Shown here: positions 22,375 through 32,328 of the stretch, one piece after another
How the letters are laid out: each line of letters starts with the position of its first letter
Numbering within the stretch: position 1 is the stretch's first letter
DNA from: Catenaria anguillulae PL171
Taxonomy: Eukaryota; Blastocladiomycota; Blastocladiomycetes; Blastocladiales; Catenariaceae
Direction: 5' to 3'
Length of the DNA: 64,000 nucleotides
Assembly (NCBI GenBank): GCA_002102555.1
Contig: MCFL01000009.1
Span: 248,001-312,000 of the forward strand
Position numbers and translations under genes: made by a program
The notes under the pieces: model-generated
Seen by the model: the letters and a program-made list of their open reading frames with translations, nothing else
Told to the model about the DNA's origin: nothing
Database searches by the model: none

Positions 22375-22818
22375 GGCGGAAGGGTTGCGCTTGGTAGATT
22401 TGAGTGAATATCAAGACTTGGGTGAATACATAGCGGCAAATTTGAGTTCTTGACAAGACTTGACAAATGAAAGTGATGACTGTCTCCGCCGATCTGCACG
22501 TACACTTTGTGCTTCGGAGTAGCTTCTTCGAACCTTCTACATAGATCTCTAGTCACGTTTCATCGGCCACTCCGGGTTTCTGCTCGGTGCCATCCTCTTA
22601 TTCCCCCACAAATGTAGCAACTCGGAAACGCAAAAGACGACGAGCAAACTGAATTATATGTACACAGCGCATGGGAATCCAGCCCACGACCTTTTCACAT
22701 CATTCTCAACTTCTGAACGTTGTCTCTTGACAATCGGGAGACTGGGAACACATCTACGAGCCATATCGAACCTGCAACATTCTCTCGCCAATCCATTCCC
22801 ACTCTTGGACAGCGCTTC
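22375..22818. other. Intergenic between small TM gene and mucin gene
   Basis: No supported gene. Promoter of the small TM gene and 3' end of the mucin gene. Confidence 0.5.
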
Positions 22819-24195
22819 TCACACGCTCACGGCCAACCCAACAACAACGGCCACAACCACTCCACTGGCCCATGGCCCACCACGGACTCTGCCGGCCGCA
22901 CCAGAAGCCCTGCTCTCACCTGCAGACGCGGCCTCCACAGGTGCGTCTCCGGCGGTGGGGGCGGGCGCAATCCCGGCCTCTGCCCCATTGGCTTGCTGCG
23001 CACCTTCGGTCGCTTGTGCAATGGGAGTTAGCGCGTCAAGCGTGGTTGCGGACGCTGCGGGCGGCAACGGCGCAGTTTCCGTAACAATCAAAGACGGGTT
23101 GGACTGCTCAAAGGCCGCGGTGGTAGCAATGGTCGCCGTGGTCGAGTCAAGCACGGCAGAGGCGGATGTGGTGGAGGCAGATTCCGTCGAGATGGTTGAT
23201 TGGGAGGTGACAGTAGTGGTGGCCAGGGGCTGCGTAGTCTGCTGATCTTGCGTGGAAACAACCACGATTGATGTGGTTGTCGCTGAGGACACATGCGCCG
23301 CGGTCGACGATTCTTGGGTTGGGTGCGGGGGCGGCGGGAGCGGAGGAGAGCTTGGGTGTTGTGCTTGGGACGAAATGATCGTGGTTGTCGGGTGGACGAT
23401 TTGGGACGCAATGGGTGGCGTTGGATGCACATTTTGGGACGTGATGAGGGACACGGAGGTTGGGTGGATCACTTGCACCGACGTGGGATGGGCGATTTGT
23501 GACGAGATCACAGAAGTAGGATGGACATTCTGTGAGGTAATGACCGTGGTTGGTGGGGGGTGAACGACCTGCGACGAAACGACTGGGTGCTTTACCACTT
23601 GAGAGGTGTTGGGATGAACGATCGCTGCGGCAGATGTCGTTGTCGTTGTGTGCACATTTTGTGACGTGATGACTTTGGTTGGGTGAGCCACGGCTGCGGG
23701 AGGAGGAGTCGGGTGGACTTGCGCAACGGTTGTGGTGGTGGGATGAGGCGCCTGTGTCGTCACAAGTCTCGCCACCGACGTGGTTGTCGGATGAGCCTGC
23801 ACAGTGGTAGTTGTGGTCGTCGTCACGAGTTTGGCAACAGAGGTGGTCGTGGGATGTGCTTGGGCCGTGGTGGTCGTCGTAACAAGTCGTGCGACCGAAG
23901 ATGTTGTCGGGTGTGTTTGGATCGCAGTAGTCGTTGTTGTACCAAGTTTTGCTGCCGAAGTGGTCGTTGGATGAGCCTGGGCCGTGGTTGAGGTCGCACG
24001 TTGGTTCGTTGTAGTCGAGATCAGTCGCGCAGCAGAGGTGGTTGTAGACTTGAGACGTTGGGCGGTGGTGGTTGGATGGACATTGGTTGTGGTGGTTGTG
24101 GTACGGCGAGGAGGATTCGGCACTGCTTGGACTGGGGCCAGCAAGGACAAGGCAGCGAGGAGGACAATCAAGGTGAGGGAGCGAGTGGGAATCAT
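22819..24195 (-). CDS. Secreted Thr/Pro/His-rich mucin-like protein, probable GPI anchor
   Basis: Single exon, 458 aa. Start at the Met at 24195, giving a signal peptide (MIPTRSLTLIVLLAALSLLAPVQA); longer upstream in-frame sequence looks like leader. The body has two tandem-repeat families. About residues 40-160 carry a unit of roughly 17-19 aa, HPTTTSVA(K/R)LVTTTTT.QA. About residues 165-290 carry units built on (V)ITSQNVHPT / SSQ(V/I)(V/A)HPTS. A Thr/Ser-rich stalk follows, then a C-terminal hydrophobic tail after a small-residue region (ASGAAGRVRGGPWASGVVVAVVV), as in GPI-anchored proteins. Expected to be heavily O-glycosylated and displayed at the cell wall. The function is not recognisable; regular His spacing in the repeats is unusual for mucins. 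Confidence 0.8.
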   Translation of the reverse strand: MIPTRSLTLIVLLAALSLLAPVQAVPNPPRRTTTTTTNVHPTTTAQRLKSTTTSAARLISTTTNQRATSTTAQAHPTTTSAAKLGTTTTTAIQTHPTTSSVARLVTTTTTAQAHPTTTSVAKLVTTTTTTTVQAHPTTTSVARLVTTQAPHPTTTTVAQVHPTPPPAAVAHPTKVITSQNVHTTTTTSAAAIVHPNTSQVVKHPVVSSQVVHPPPTTVITSQNVHPTSVISSQIAHPTSVQVIHPTSVSLITSQNVHPTPPIASQIVHPTTTIISSQAQHPSSPPLPPPPHPTQESSTAAHVSSATTTSIVVVSTQDQQTTQPLATTTVTSQSTISTESASTTSASAVLDSTTATIATTAAFEQSNPSLIVTETAPLPPAASATTLDALTPIAQATEGAQQANGAEAGIAPAPTAGDAPVEAASAGESRASGAAGRVRGGPWASGVVVAVVVGLAVSV

Positions 24196-25270
24196 GATGA
24201 ATCGGGATGCGAGGCAAGCAGTATAGTTGGAGAGGTTCTTTTTTGATCGTGGCCGAATAGAAAGATATTGATTCAATGCAATGTAGCAGGATCTAGGTGA
24301 AAGAGATAACGGCCGAGGGGGGTCTAACAGATGACCTGCAACTGTTGGAGGTGAATGGGATGGTGGGAATGGGTAGGAAAGAGGGTACAGAATGCAACGG
24401 AATCTGCAATCGGGGGAGGGCACGGGAAGTCCGGGACATCTTATACCCACCTGTCATTCCATGCAACAGGTACCTCCGCCAACACCCGTCCTGCCGCCGT
24501 CCAGCCCTCCGCCACATTCTAGTCCATGGCGGTCGAGATGACCAGTTCATGACACATCCTATTCGAATCACTTGAAAACCTCACTCTGGACCGCATCATG
24601 ACTCGCTCATATTCACACATGGCCGTTCATGTCCTGTGTACATGCTGCCGGCTTGCCCCTGCATCAAGTCTGGTGTCACCAGTGAGGCGGGACGCGTTTG
24701 ACACGTCCACAATGTTCGCATCACTCCTTCAAGAAGCCACGGTGCTTCATGACCAGAGACGAAACAGTTCATGACCGGTACTGAAATTGTGTCAGGCAAT
24801 TGCCAGACAAACTGCGAACAATTCGATTTGGAATTTCAGTACATGCGTTGTGCAAGCTTTGCGGCTCCTCCGTGCTTGGGCAAGTGCGTGAGTGACTCAC
24901 CTTAAAGTTTCATGACATTCAGTGTAAAAACTACCCAATCTGATCTGATGTGGTCGGATGCAGAATCATGAGCGGTCGAGTACAATGAGTAAGGTGGTTG
25001 TTGTTACATGGATTGCCCTAGAGTGACACAGCAAACGTGCAAGGAAAGACGGCCAAGTCATGATGTCGGCAAGATACCATTGAACGGAAAAAAAGAATGC
25101 AAGCAGAGTCAAAAGCAAAGACAAGGCAAAAAAATGTAATGAAAAGAATCACGCCACTGCTCCTCGAGCCACTGCCCACCGGCGGACAGCACGGAAATCT
25201 TGGACGACGCGCGAGACTGTCGAATCCACGCACACAAACACACAAACGAACGGTCAGAGAGTGCGATACG
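24196..25270. other. Promoter-side region of mucin gene with recurring TTCATGAC octamer
   Basis: No supported gene in about 1,075 bp. TTCATGAC occurs at 24546-24553, 24746-24753, 24768-24775 and 24909-24916, all in the same orientation and within 370 bp, upstream of the minus-strand mucin gene. Confidence 0.5.
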
Positions 25271-26584
25271 TCAGGCCAACACGGCACTTGAAGCGACCAG
25301 TGCCATCGGCTCATCGCCAGCGCCAGCGCCAGCATCGGGAGATGACGACACAGCAAATGGATACACGGTACCCAGTTTGGTTGTCAACCCTTCGACTTGC
25401 AAGTCGGGCGAGGCAACGGTCACGACATGAGGTTCTTGTTCTTCGTCGCTGTTGGGTAGAGTATCGCCACCCTGAGCAGTGGCCGGCACTGGAGCATGTA
25501 CATGACCTGGCGTGGGTGGTGGTGGAACAACACTTGATGAAGGCAATGAACCGTTCAACTCGATATCGTCAACCTCCACCTGCTCGGCCGTGGGCGTCCC
25601 CGCTGACAATGGGTTTGGCGGCGGCGTCACAACAATCCTAGGCGGCTGGTCAACAAACCACCTTGAGCCGGTCGCATCCAGCGGATAATTCGGCAAACTC
25701 TCAAGGGCGCGCAGTTCCTTGTCAGCCACCTCCTCTAGCCCCGGCCCACTGGCCGTCGAGAACCACACGAGCCATCGAAGAATCTCAGTTGCCTTCAATA
25801 TCCGCTTCTTGAACACGGGGCACTGCGCCATCCCGTGGCGCTCGCGCTTGGACACGCCCGGCAGGTTTTGAATGCGCACCAGGTGCTCGCGAATGGGCGC
25901 CACGGTCAGATACACGGCATGTGGAGTTGGCCGTGCTCCGTGCTTGAGCAAGTACTTGACGAGCGGCAAATGGTGCTTGTAGGCCGCGTACCTCAGAGGA
26001 TACGACGAATGCGTGTTGATGTTTGCGCCATGGTGCAGGGCGAGCTGGGTAATAGTCAAGCAGCCATTGTCTGCGGCAACCATGAGTGCCCTATCTAGCG
26101 CACGCCGGAACCCTGGGTCGTGGCGAACGGCGTCGCTGACGTTGTCGAGAACCATGTCGAGGACGTGCACGTAGCCAGAGTCGGCCGCATGTTGCACGAC
26201 AAACCAGCCGTCGGCAGTCACATCGGCGCCGCGGCGGATAAGCGCCGGAAGCACCTTTGGGCACAGAATGGTACCGCCGTGGGTCGAGTGGATGGCTGCG
26301 CGCGACAGCACGGCCGACTTGCCCCACTGAGCCAGGAACCATAGGGCGCGCACATGAGTGGTTTGCGTGAGCGTGTACATTTCCTTGTTAATGAGTGCAA
26401 AGGACTGCGGGTGTGGGAGGTACGAGAAGATGAGTTCGAGCGCCAAGGCCGGCAGAACCGAAAATGGGCTAGAGCTTGGGCTTCCTGGGCGTGCATCGGG
26501 AATTGCGGCCAGACCGGTGGCGGCAGAAGCGGCGGTGTTGGCCGAGGCGGGCCGAGAGGATGTATGAGCGGATGAGGATAGCAT
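25271..26584 (-). CDS. F-box protein with ankyrin repeats
   Basis: Single exon, 437 aa, start at Met 26584 (MLSSSAH). Residues about 45-80 (VLPALALELIFSYLPHPQSFALINKEMYTL) fit an F-box. Divergent ankyrin repeats follow at about 110-260, the clearest being LMVAADNGCLTITQLALHHGANINTHSSYPLRYAAYKHHLPLVKYLLKHGARPT. The C-terminal 170 residues are Pro/Ser-rich and disordered. F-box/ankyrin proteins are usually substrate receptors of SCF ubiquitin ligases; the substrate cannot be read. Many early-diverging fungi have large families of such genes. Confidence 0.8.
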   Translation of the reverse strand: MLSSSAHTSSRPASANTAASAATGLAAIPDARPGSPSSSPFSVLPALALELIFSYLPHPQSFALINKEMYTLTQTTHVRALWFLAQWGKSAVLSRAAIHSTHGGTILCPKVLPALIRRGADVTADGWFVVQHAADSGYVHVLDMVLDNVSDAVRHDPGFRRALDRALMVAADNGCLTITQLALHHGANINTHSSYPLRYAAYKHHLPLVKYLLKHGARPTPHAVYLTVAPIREHLVRIQNLPGVSKRERHGMAQCPVFKKRILKATEILRWLVWFSTASGPGLEEVADKELRALESLPNYPLDATGSRWFVDQPPRIVVTPPPNPLSAGTPTAEQVEVDDIELNGSLPSSSVVPPPPTPGHVHAPVPATAQGGDTLPNSDEEQEPHVVTVASPDLQVEGLTTKLGTVYPFAVSSSPDAGAGAGDEPMALVASSAVLA

Positions 26585-26925
26585 GATGTGTTGTGTGTGT
26601 TTAAATTCTTTGTACATGAAAGGCTGTTGGTCCTGAAGAGGCGGGAGATGGAGAGAGCATGGGAATGTCGAAACGCTTTCACGAAGTGATGGACATGCAA
26701 AATGAGTCAATAATGGCTGCCATAGTCGGGCGCGTTCATATCGAACTTGAACTCCAGAACAGTCCAGGATCATGATTATACAGAGGAAACGAAATGTGGG
26801 CGGGTCCTAGATGAAAAATATCCCCCAAACGACACACACACACACATTCAAGGAAACAAACCAAACAAGAGAAATGACGACAGCAACATTGGGACCGTCG
26901 ATAACGAAACACACGCGCAAAACAC
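26585..26925. other. Short intergenic region with (AC)n microsatellite
   Basis: 5' leader/promoter of the F-box gene and 3' end of the methyltransferase gene, both minus strand. An ACACACACACAC run lies near 26831. No gene. Confidence 0.5.
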
Positions 26926-28413
26926 TCACTCCTTCTTGCTCAACAGGTAATGGCCCACAAACCACTCATTGCCGGAATTGAAGGCGAACAGTTCTTCAAC
27001 CGCAATGTAAAACACCCTCCACCGATGCCACCAGGCGGCTGCGCCCTCTGCGCCATAGCACCGGACCAGCCACGGCATGCACTCCTTTTGCCGCTTGTCC
27101 ATGTTTTCGAGCCACTGGCGCGACGTCTTTGCATAGTGAACGCCATTGACGGCCCACGAGTGCTCGACCTTGAGCTGGTCTTGGAAGTAGGACGGGAACA
27201 AGTCAAACGACGGCATGGTCCCACCGGAAAAGAAGTAGCGCGCCATCCACGATTGCGATTCCGTCGTTTGGAAGTGGTAGGGCATGGACCGGTGCACAAA
27301 GATGTGGATGAAGCACTTGCCGCCAGGACGCAAGAGCGAGTGGATGAGCGAAAAGATGGTCGAGTAGTTCTTGAGGTGCTCAAACATCTCAACCGACATG
27401 ACACGGTCAAACCTAGGTATTTGGGAAACACAAAGTGAGGGGAGTAAGCACCATGGCATTTGAGTGAAAGGACTCGTAACTGCGTACTTTTCGTTGGTCG
27501 ACCACTGGTTGATGTCAGCCGTGACAATCTTGAGGTTGGTAATCCCCCTGCGCTTGGCCTCGGCATCAATGTAGGCCTTCTGGGTCTTTGAGTTGGAGAC
27601 GCCCGTGATCTTGGACCGCGGGTACTTTTGCGCCAAGAACAAGGACAGCGACCCCCAGCCGCAGCCCATATCGAGAATGCTCAACCCGTCGACCAGCTCT
27701 GCGCGCTCCGTGTACAACTCGAGCATGGCGTCCTCGGCTTCGTCCAGCGACTCGTCGCCCCGCGGGTACAAGCAGCACGAGTACTTCATGTTCTTGCCCA
27801 AGCACTGCCTGAAGAATTCGGTATCGACCTATATGGAACAAAAATAGACACGAGTCAGCTAAATAGAACAAGCAAGTGCCAGAAGAAAGAGACAAGTCAT
27901 TTTGCATACCTCGTAATGCTGCTCGTTGGCCTTGTCGGTCAAAATGGCCACCTTTTCCACCTCCCTGAGCGCCTGTGCAAATGCATGCTTGCGCTGCGTG
28001 TACACTTCGACGTTGTCGTACGCATACTCTACCTTGAGATCGGCCAGCCGCTTGTGCAAGAGAGCACGCACACCGCGGCGCAGCACGCCGTCCGTGTACA
28101 TGCCGTGGTCAATGGCCCATTCTTGACCGGCTTCCAGGAGCGACCCGGGCCCAGCAGCGAGCGCGGATTCAATGGGGGCGAGCGGGTCCGAGGGGCGGCC
28201 GTCGGCAGTCAGGCCGAGAAGTGGAAGGCCAAGCGTCGAGCGCGACACCGAGTCGATGGTGGTGAGCGTGGACGAGGCGAGCGAGATGAGCGGGTTACGC
28301 GGGGAGGACGAGCCCGCAGCCGAGGGGGCTTTCGGGTTGGTCGGGGTCGGGGTCGCGGGCGAGGCCAGGGACCCGTTGGCGGCGGACTTGGAGGTGGTGG
28401 CGGTGGTCATCAT
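26926..28413 (-). CDS. SAM-dependent methyltransferase, coclaurine-N-methyltransferase / CFA-synthase-like
   Basis: Three minus-strand exons: 27910-28413, 27488-27828 and 26926-27412 (introns GTATGC..ATATAG and GTACGC..CCTAG); 443 aa. After a disordered N-terminus comes the family's helical region, then YEVDTEFFRQCLG, YSCCLYPRGDESLDEAEDAMLELY, SAM motif I LDMGCGWGSLSLFLA, ITGVSNSKTQKAYI, FDRVMSVEMFEHLKNY, ARYFFSGGTMPS and HYAKTSRQWLENMDK. These blocks are characteristic of the group containing plant coclaurine N-methyltransferase and related lipid methyltransferases (Mycolic acid cyclopropane synthase superfamily). The substrate in fungi is not established; N-methylation is one option. It is divergent from a cyclopropane-fatty-acid-synthase-like gene across 1.3 kb, which may hint at joint control. 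Confidence 0.88.
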
Positions 28414-29711
28414 GATGCACGTATGATCTGAGGAGAGCAATCGGGCCAGTATGGGTGAGGGACGAGCGTGAGAGACGTAAGCGCGAGACAGCCAACGACA
28501 GCCAGCGACCGATCCGACACGAGTCGGACCGACACGAGACGGGGCGTGGCGGTATGTTTTCTTTTTTTTTCACACGAAGGCTTCGAAATCGACTGGAAGA
28601 GCACGTCTGATATTTACATACCGATTGGAGTGGGGCTCAACAGAAGGAACAAGCGACTGTGTAGTGTAGCTGTTGAGGCAGACAGCAGAGAGAGACGGCC
28701 GCAGTCACGGTCAGCACTTACTTTACGTACGGTTTTTCGCAACGAGAGAGTGAGCTTTGCCCCCGCCGATCACGGCGGACATGCGTGCGCATCTGGCTGA
28801 GCTCCAGATGCACTTCACGTTTGACCGGCGAGCACAAAGATGACGGAAACGAAGCTTGCCGAGCTGACGGGGCGTTGGCCAACGTCAACCCCGTGATACA
28901 TGATACATGCAAGGAGCATACATTAACCCGCTTGATTTCCGCGGGGACTTGGTGCAATTCGTTGGAAAATGAATGTGCGTATGGTGTGGAGGAGTTCGAC
29001 GGTCGAGGCTGACAGGTCTTCTTAAACAAATCGGTCAAGTCCACCCTCGGCGCCAGTTGGCCCATCCCCAGGATGGCAGGATGGCGAGCAACCGCCTCGA
29101 TCACTCAACAACATATTTATGCGGACCAGCACATGATGTCAACGCCGACATTGTGAATGATGCTGTCAGCTCGCCGTGAATGCTCTTCAGCAGCAAACAA
29201 CCAGGACCATATGACGAATCAATGGGAGCTAACGATCGACGGTCAGGTTCTCGGTAGGGTTGTTCTCGAACTTTTGTGTCCGATCGATACCGTGCAAGGG
29301 CACCGTTCAACCCAACGCTTTGGTGGAAGCTGACACATGAAACGCGTCAAACGCGTCACTGGTTTGTATGGTCCGATCGCCACAAATTGATGCAAGGCCT
29401 GCCGATCGGGCCCCAAAAGCACCTGCGCCACGTGCGGCATTCACTGCATCCCACTTCCCACCATGCTTTTCTCGATCCTCATCCGAGGGTGGGCCCTGTC
29501 ATCCGTCAGCCGCGAAAGCCGGCTGCCAAAGCGTGCAAGTCAGCACACTGCGCCCCCCGTTCGTGGAGGATTTCTCACATAACCCACACTCTGCCCACCT
29601 CATCGATCCCACGCAACACTCAGGCTCGAGTCCATCCATCCTTCTTCCCTTCTGATCTCTTCCTACACACAAGTTTCCATGCATACATACCCGGCATCCA
29701 ACCTAAGCAAC
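28414..29711. other. 1.3-kb divergent promoter region between two methyltransferase genes
   Basis: No supported gene. Short open frames on either strand have no recognisable content. Must hold both promoters. Confidence 0.55.
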
Positions 29712-31310
29712 ATGACCACCTCAAAACCGTCCCCATCCACCCGCTACCCGCGCGCGGCCTACCCCTCTGCCGCTGCTGCCGACGACGAAGATTCGTTCCT
29801 GTCGCGCTTTTCCTCTACCCTTTCAGCCTTGAACCCCCTGCCGACGCTCGGCCGCAAAATCTTCTTGTCGCTGCTGACCAAGCTGCGAATTGGCCAACTC
29901 ACCATCACTCTGACGTACGACGGCAATGCCACGTTCCACTTTGGCCAAACCGCCGCCCAACTGGACGCCGCAGTCGCCAATGGCGATGATGCCTGTGTTA
30001 CCGTGTACAAGGACCTGCACGCGACGCTTTCGGTGCACTCTGCGGCCTTCTGGTCGCGGCTCGTGACGGGCGGCGACATGGGCTTTGCCGAAGGATACAT
30101 GGCGGGCGAGGTGGATTGCGACAACATGATGGCGTTTTTGCTGCTCATGGTGAAAAACAAGCCCTTCCTCGAGGACACGAGCACGCCGCTGGCATTTGCC
30201 GTGGAAACGGTCGATTACTTGGCGCACACGCGGTTGGCCAATACCATCAAGAACTCGCTGGCCAATATCTCGGCACATTACGACTTGTCCAACGACATGT
30301 TTGCTGCGTTTTTGGATCCGCGCATGCAATACTCGTGTGCCATTTGGGATTGGAAGGACAAGCACGATTCGCTCGAAAAGGCACAGCTGCGCAAGATCAC
30401 GACCGTCCTCAACAAGGCCAAGTTGACGCCCGAGTCGAAATTGCTCGAGATTGGGTCTGGGTGGGGCGGTTTGGCCGTTGAAGCTGTGCGCCAGTCGGGC
30501 GGGTGTTCGGTCGTGACTATTACGTTATCCGTCGAACAAAAGCTGCTTGCCGAAGAACGCGTCCGCAAGGCCGAGGCATCCGGCTACATTCCCGCAGGCA
30601 AAGTGCAAGTGCTGCTTTGCGACTACCGCAAGCTGCCCGATCGGTTCCCGGACGGCCACTTTGACACGATTGTGTCGGTTGAAATGATTGAAGCAGTCGG
30701 CCGCGAGTTTCTCGACTCGTACTTTGACGTGATTGACCGCATGTTGCACCCAACGCGCGGCGTCCTGGTCCTGCAAGCCATCACCATGCCCGAGCCGCGC
30801 GCAGAGCAATATGCGCGCAAGTGCGATTTCATCCAAAAGTACATCTTTCCCGGCGGCTTTCTGCCCAGCGTGACGCAAATGACCACGTCGATTCACGCAG
30901 CATCCAGGGGCAACCTCATCATTCAGCACATGGAAAACTATGCGCCGCACTATGCGCGCACGCTCCAAGTGTGGCGCCACAAGTTTGTGCAGTCGTACCC
31001 GACCGTGGCCAAGGCTGCCGTGTCTGCTACACCCTCAGTGGCAAGTGCTGCCACGGCCGTGGATTTGGCATCGGACCAAGCGTATGCCAGTGTGGATGAG
31101 GTCGAGGGCGTCAAGCGCAGGGCAGAGATTGGCACGGACGAGTTTTACCGCAAGTTTTTGTACTACTTCGACTATTGCGCGGCCGGGTTTGCAGCCCGCG
31201 TCATTGATGTGTACCAGGTGGTGGTGAGTCGCGAGGGGTGCGAGCGGTTGTTGGAGGGCGGGTTTGCGGGTGGCGAGATTGGGTTTGAGCTGGCCGAGGC
31301 CGACAAGTAA
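29712..31310 (+). CDS. Cyclopropane-fatty-acyl-phospholipid synthase-like methyltransferase
   Basis: Single exon, 532 aa from Met 29712 (MTTSKPSP); an in-frame ATG at 29679 would add 11 residues. It matches PF02353 enzymes plus their N-terminal domain: LTYDGNATFHFG..., GDMGFAEGYMAGEVDCDN, then ISAHYDLSNDMFAAFLDPRMQYSCAIW, SAM-binding LLEIGSGWGGLAVEA, VVTITLSVEQ, IVSVEMIEAVG, QYARKCDFIQKYIFPGGFLPS and HYARTLQVWRHKF, ending FYYFDYCAAGFAARVIDVYQVV-like. The family transfers a methylene from S-adenosylmethionine to double bonds of phospholipid acyl chains. The conserved Cys in YSCA is present. There is no N-terminal TM pair, which argues against the fungal sphingolipid C9-methyltransferase subfamily. 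Confidence 0.92.
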   Translation: MTTSKPSPSTRYPRAAYPSAAAADDEDSFLSRFSSTLSALNPLPTLGRKIFLSLLTKLRIGQLTITLTYDGNATFHFGQTAAQLDAAVANGDDACVTVYKDLHATLSVHSAAFWSRLVTGGDMGFAEGYMAGEVDCDNMMAFLLLMVKNKPFLEDTSTPLAFAVETVDYLAHTRLANTIKNSLANISAHYDLSNDMFAAFLDPRMQYSCAIWDWKDKHDSLEKAQLRKITTVLNKAKLTPESKLLEIGSGWGGLAVEAVRQSGGCSVVTITLSVEQKLLAEERVRKAEASGYIPAGKVQVLLCDYRKLPDRFPDGHFDTIVSVEMIEAVGREFLDSYFDVIDRMLHPTRGVLVLQAITMPEPRAEQYARKCDFIQKYIFPGGFLPSVTQMTTSIHAASRGNLIIQHMENYAPHYARTLQVWRHKFVQSYPTVAKAAVSATPSVASAATAVDLASDQAYASVDEVEGVKRRAEIGTDEFYRKFLYYFDYCAAGFAARVIDVYQVVVSREGCERLLEGGFAGGEIGFELAEADK

Positions 31311-31619
31311 AGATGGAGTGTGTGTTTCCTGGGTGCCGCCTCGACGAGAGAGCGCTGCATTCGGTGTGTGTGGACGGCGGGATATCCAAGCACTTTGCAC
31401 CTTGTTCGTATTGATCTCTTCTTGTGATATTGTGGCCTCTTGTCGTAAATTTTACAAATTAACATTCCAACAAACCAAAAAAATATGATTCTTGCTCATC
31501 TCATCTTGTTACGCATCTGCTCTGTCCGCTCAGGCCCTTACATTTGCGAATCATGAGCGCAATCCCCATCAACACATCCCGACCCGAGTTCAAGTGCCCA
31601 AATCCTGTCTTTGCCGTTT
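31311..31619. other. Convergent intergenic region
   Basis: AT-richer 3' region between the CFA-synthase-like gene and the small ankyrin gene. No gene. Confidence 0.5.
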
Positions 31620-32117
31620 TCAGGTCCATTTGCTCAATAGTTCGACAATCTCGGAAGTACCCGTGCTTGCCTGCTGCCGTGCCAACTGGACCGCCGACCG
31701 GCCCTCCCCATCGACCAACTCCTTGACCACTCTGCTCCTGAGCTCGCCCGTCAAGCACGCATCCAACACAGCCTTGACCGTCGCTACGGACCCGCTCAAC
31801 ACTGCCCGATGCAACGCGGGCAACCCACTCCCAGACGTAGGCCGCTCCGTCAGTGTAAACTCGTCGGCCAAGAGCGAAATCAGGTGGGCGTGTCCATTGC
31901 GGGCGGCATAGTGAATGGGCAACAGGCCCGAAGTGTCCCTGGTGTGGATCAAATGTGTGGGAGATGAGGCCAAGAGTCGTTGGGTGCGGTTGAGGTCGCC
32001 CGAGGCAGCGGCGCCGTGGATGGAGCGTTCAAAGTCGAGCTCGTCGAGCGATTGGCTCAGGGACGGGTGGGACGGATGAAGGGTGCACGGGCACGAGGGC
32101 GGGTGATGCAATGACAT
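31620..32117 (-). CDS. Small ankyrin-repeat protein, ANKRD39-like
   Basis: Single exon, 165 aa. The N-terminus (SCPCTLHPSHPSLSQSLDELDFERSIHGAAASGDLNRTQRLL) matches the animal ANKRD39 pattern of a CxC..HPS metal-like patch followed by an (L/E)E(M/L)DFER.I box. Three ankyrin repeats follow (SGLLPIHYAARNGHAHLISLLA; LPALHRAVLSGSVATVKAVL; a degenerate third). The function of ANKRD39 is poorly known. It is divergent from the ABHD-type gene: the two start codons are 211 bp apart. Confidence 0.75.
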   Translation of the reverse strand: MSLHHPPSCPCTLHPSHPSLSQSLDELDFERSIHGAAASGDLNRTQRLLASSPTHLIHTRDTSGLLPIHYAARNGHAHLISLLADEFTLTERPTSGSGLPALHRAVLSGSVATVKAVLDACLTGELRSRVVKELVDGEGRSAVQLARQQASTGTSEIVELLSKWT

Positions 32118-32328
32118 TGTAAATAAAAGTTGCCGAGGGTTACTTGGTGTTTTGACTTACATAGCAAAGTATTGGCCACGTCATCTCGTCAAGTGCCATG
32201 TGTCTCAGATTGGTCAGCAAGGTCTCACTGTCATGTATCGATAAATTGCCCGCGGTTCCCTCATGGTCCCGACATACTTGTCGCAAGTTGAACGCGGTCA
32301 TCCTCAACTTGTCTCCAGTCAACGCAAA

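Noticed and set aside
23147-24217. Second long minus-strand open frame overlapping the mucin gene
   Set aside because: It is a frame shadow produced by the low-complexity repeats; the accepted frame has the signal peptide and GPI tail.
29679-29711. Earlier ATG of the CFA-synthase-like gene
   Set aside because: Adds only 11 residues without family support; cannot be excluded.
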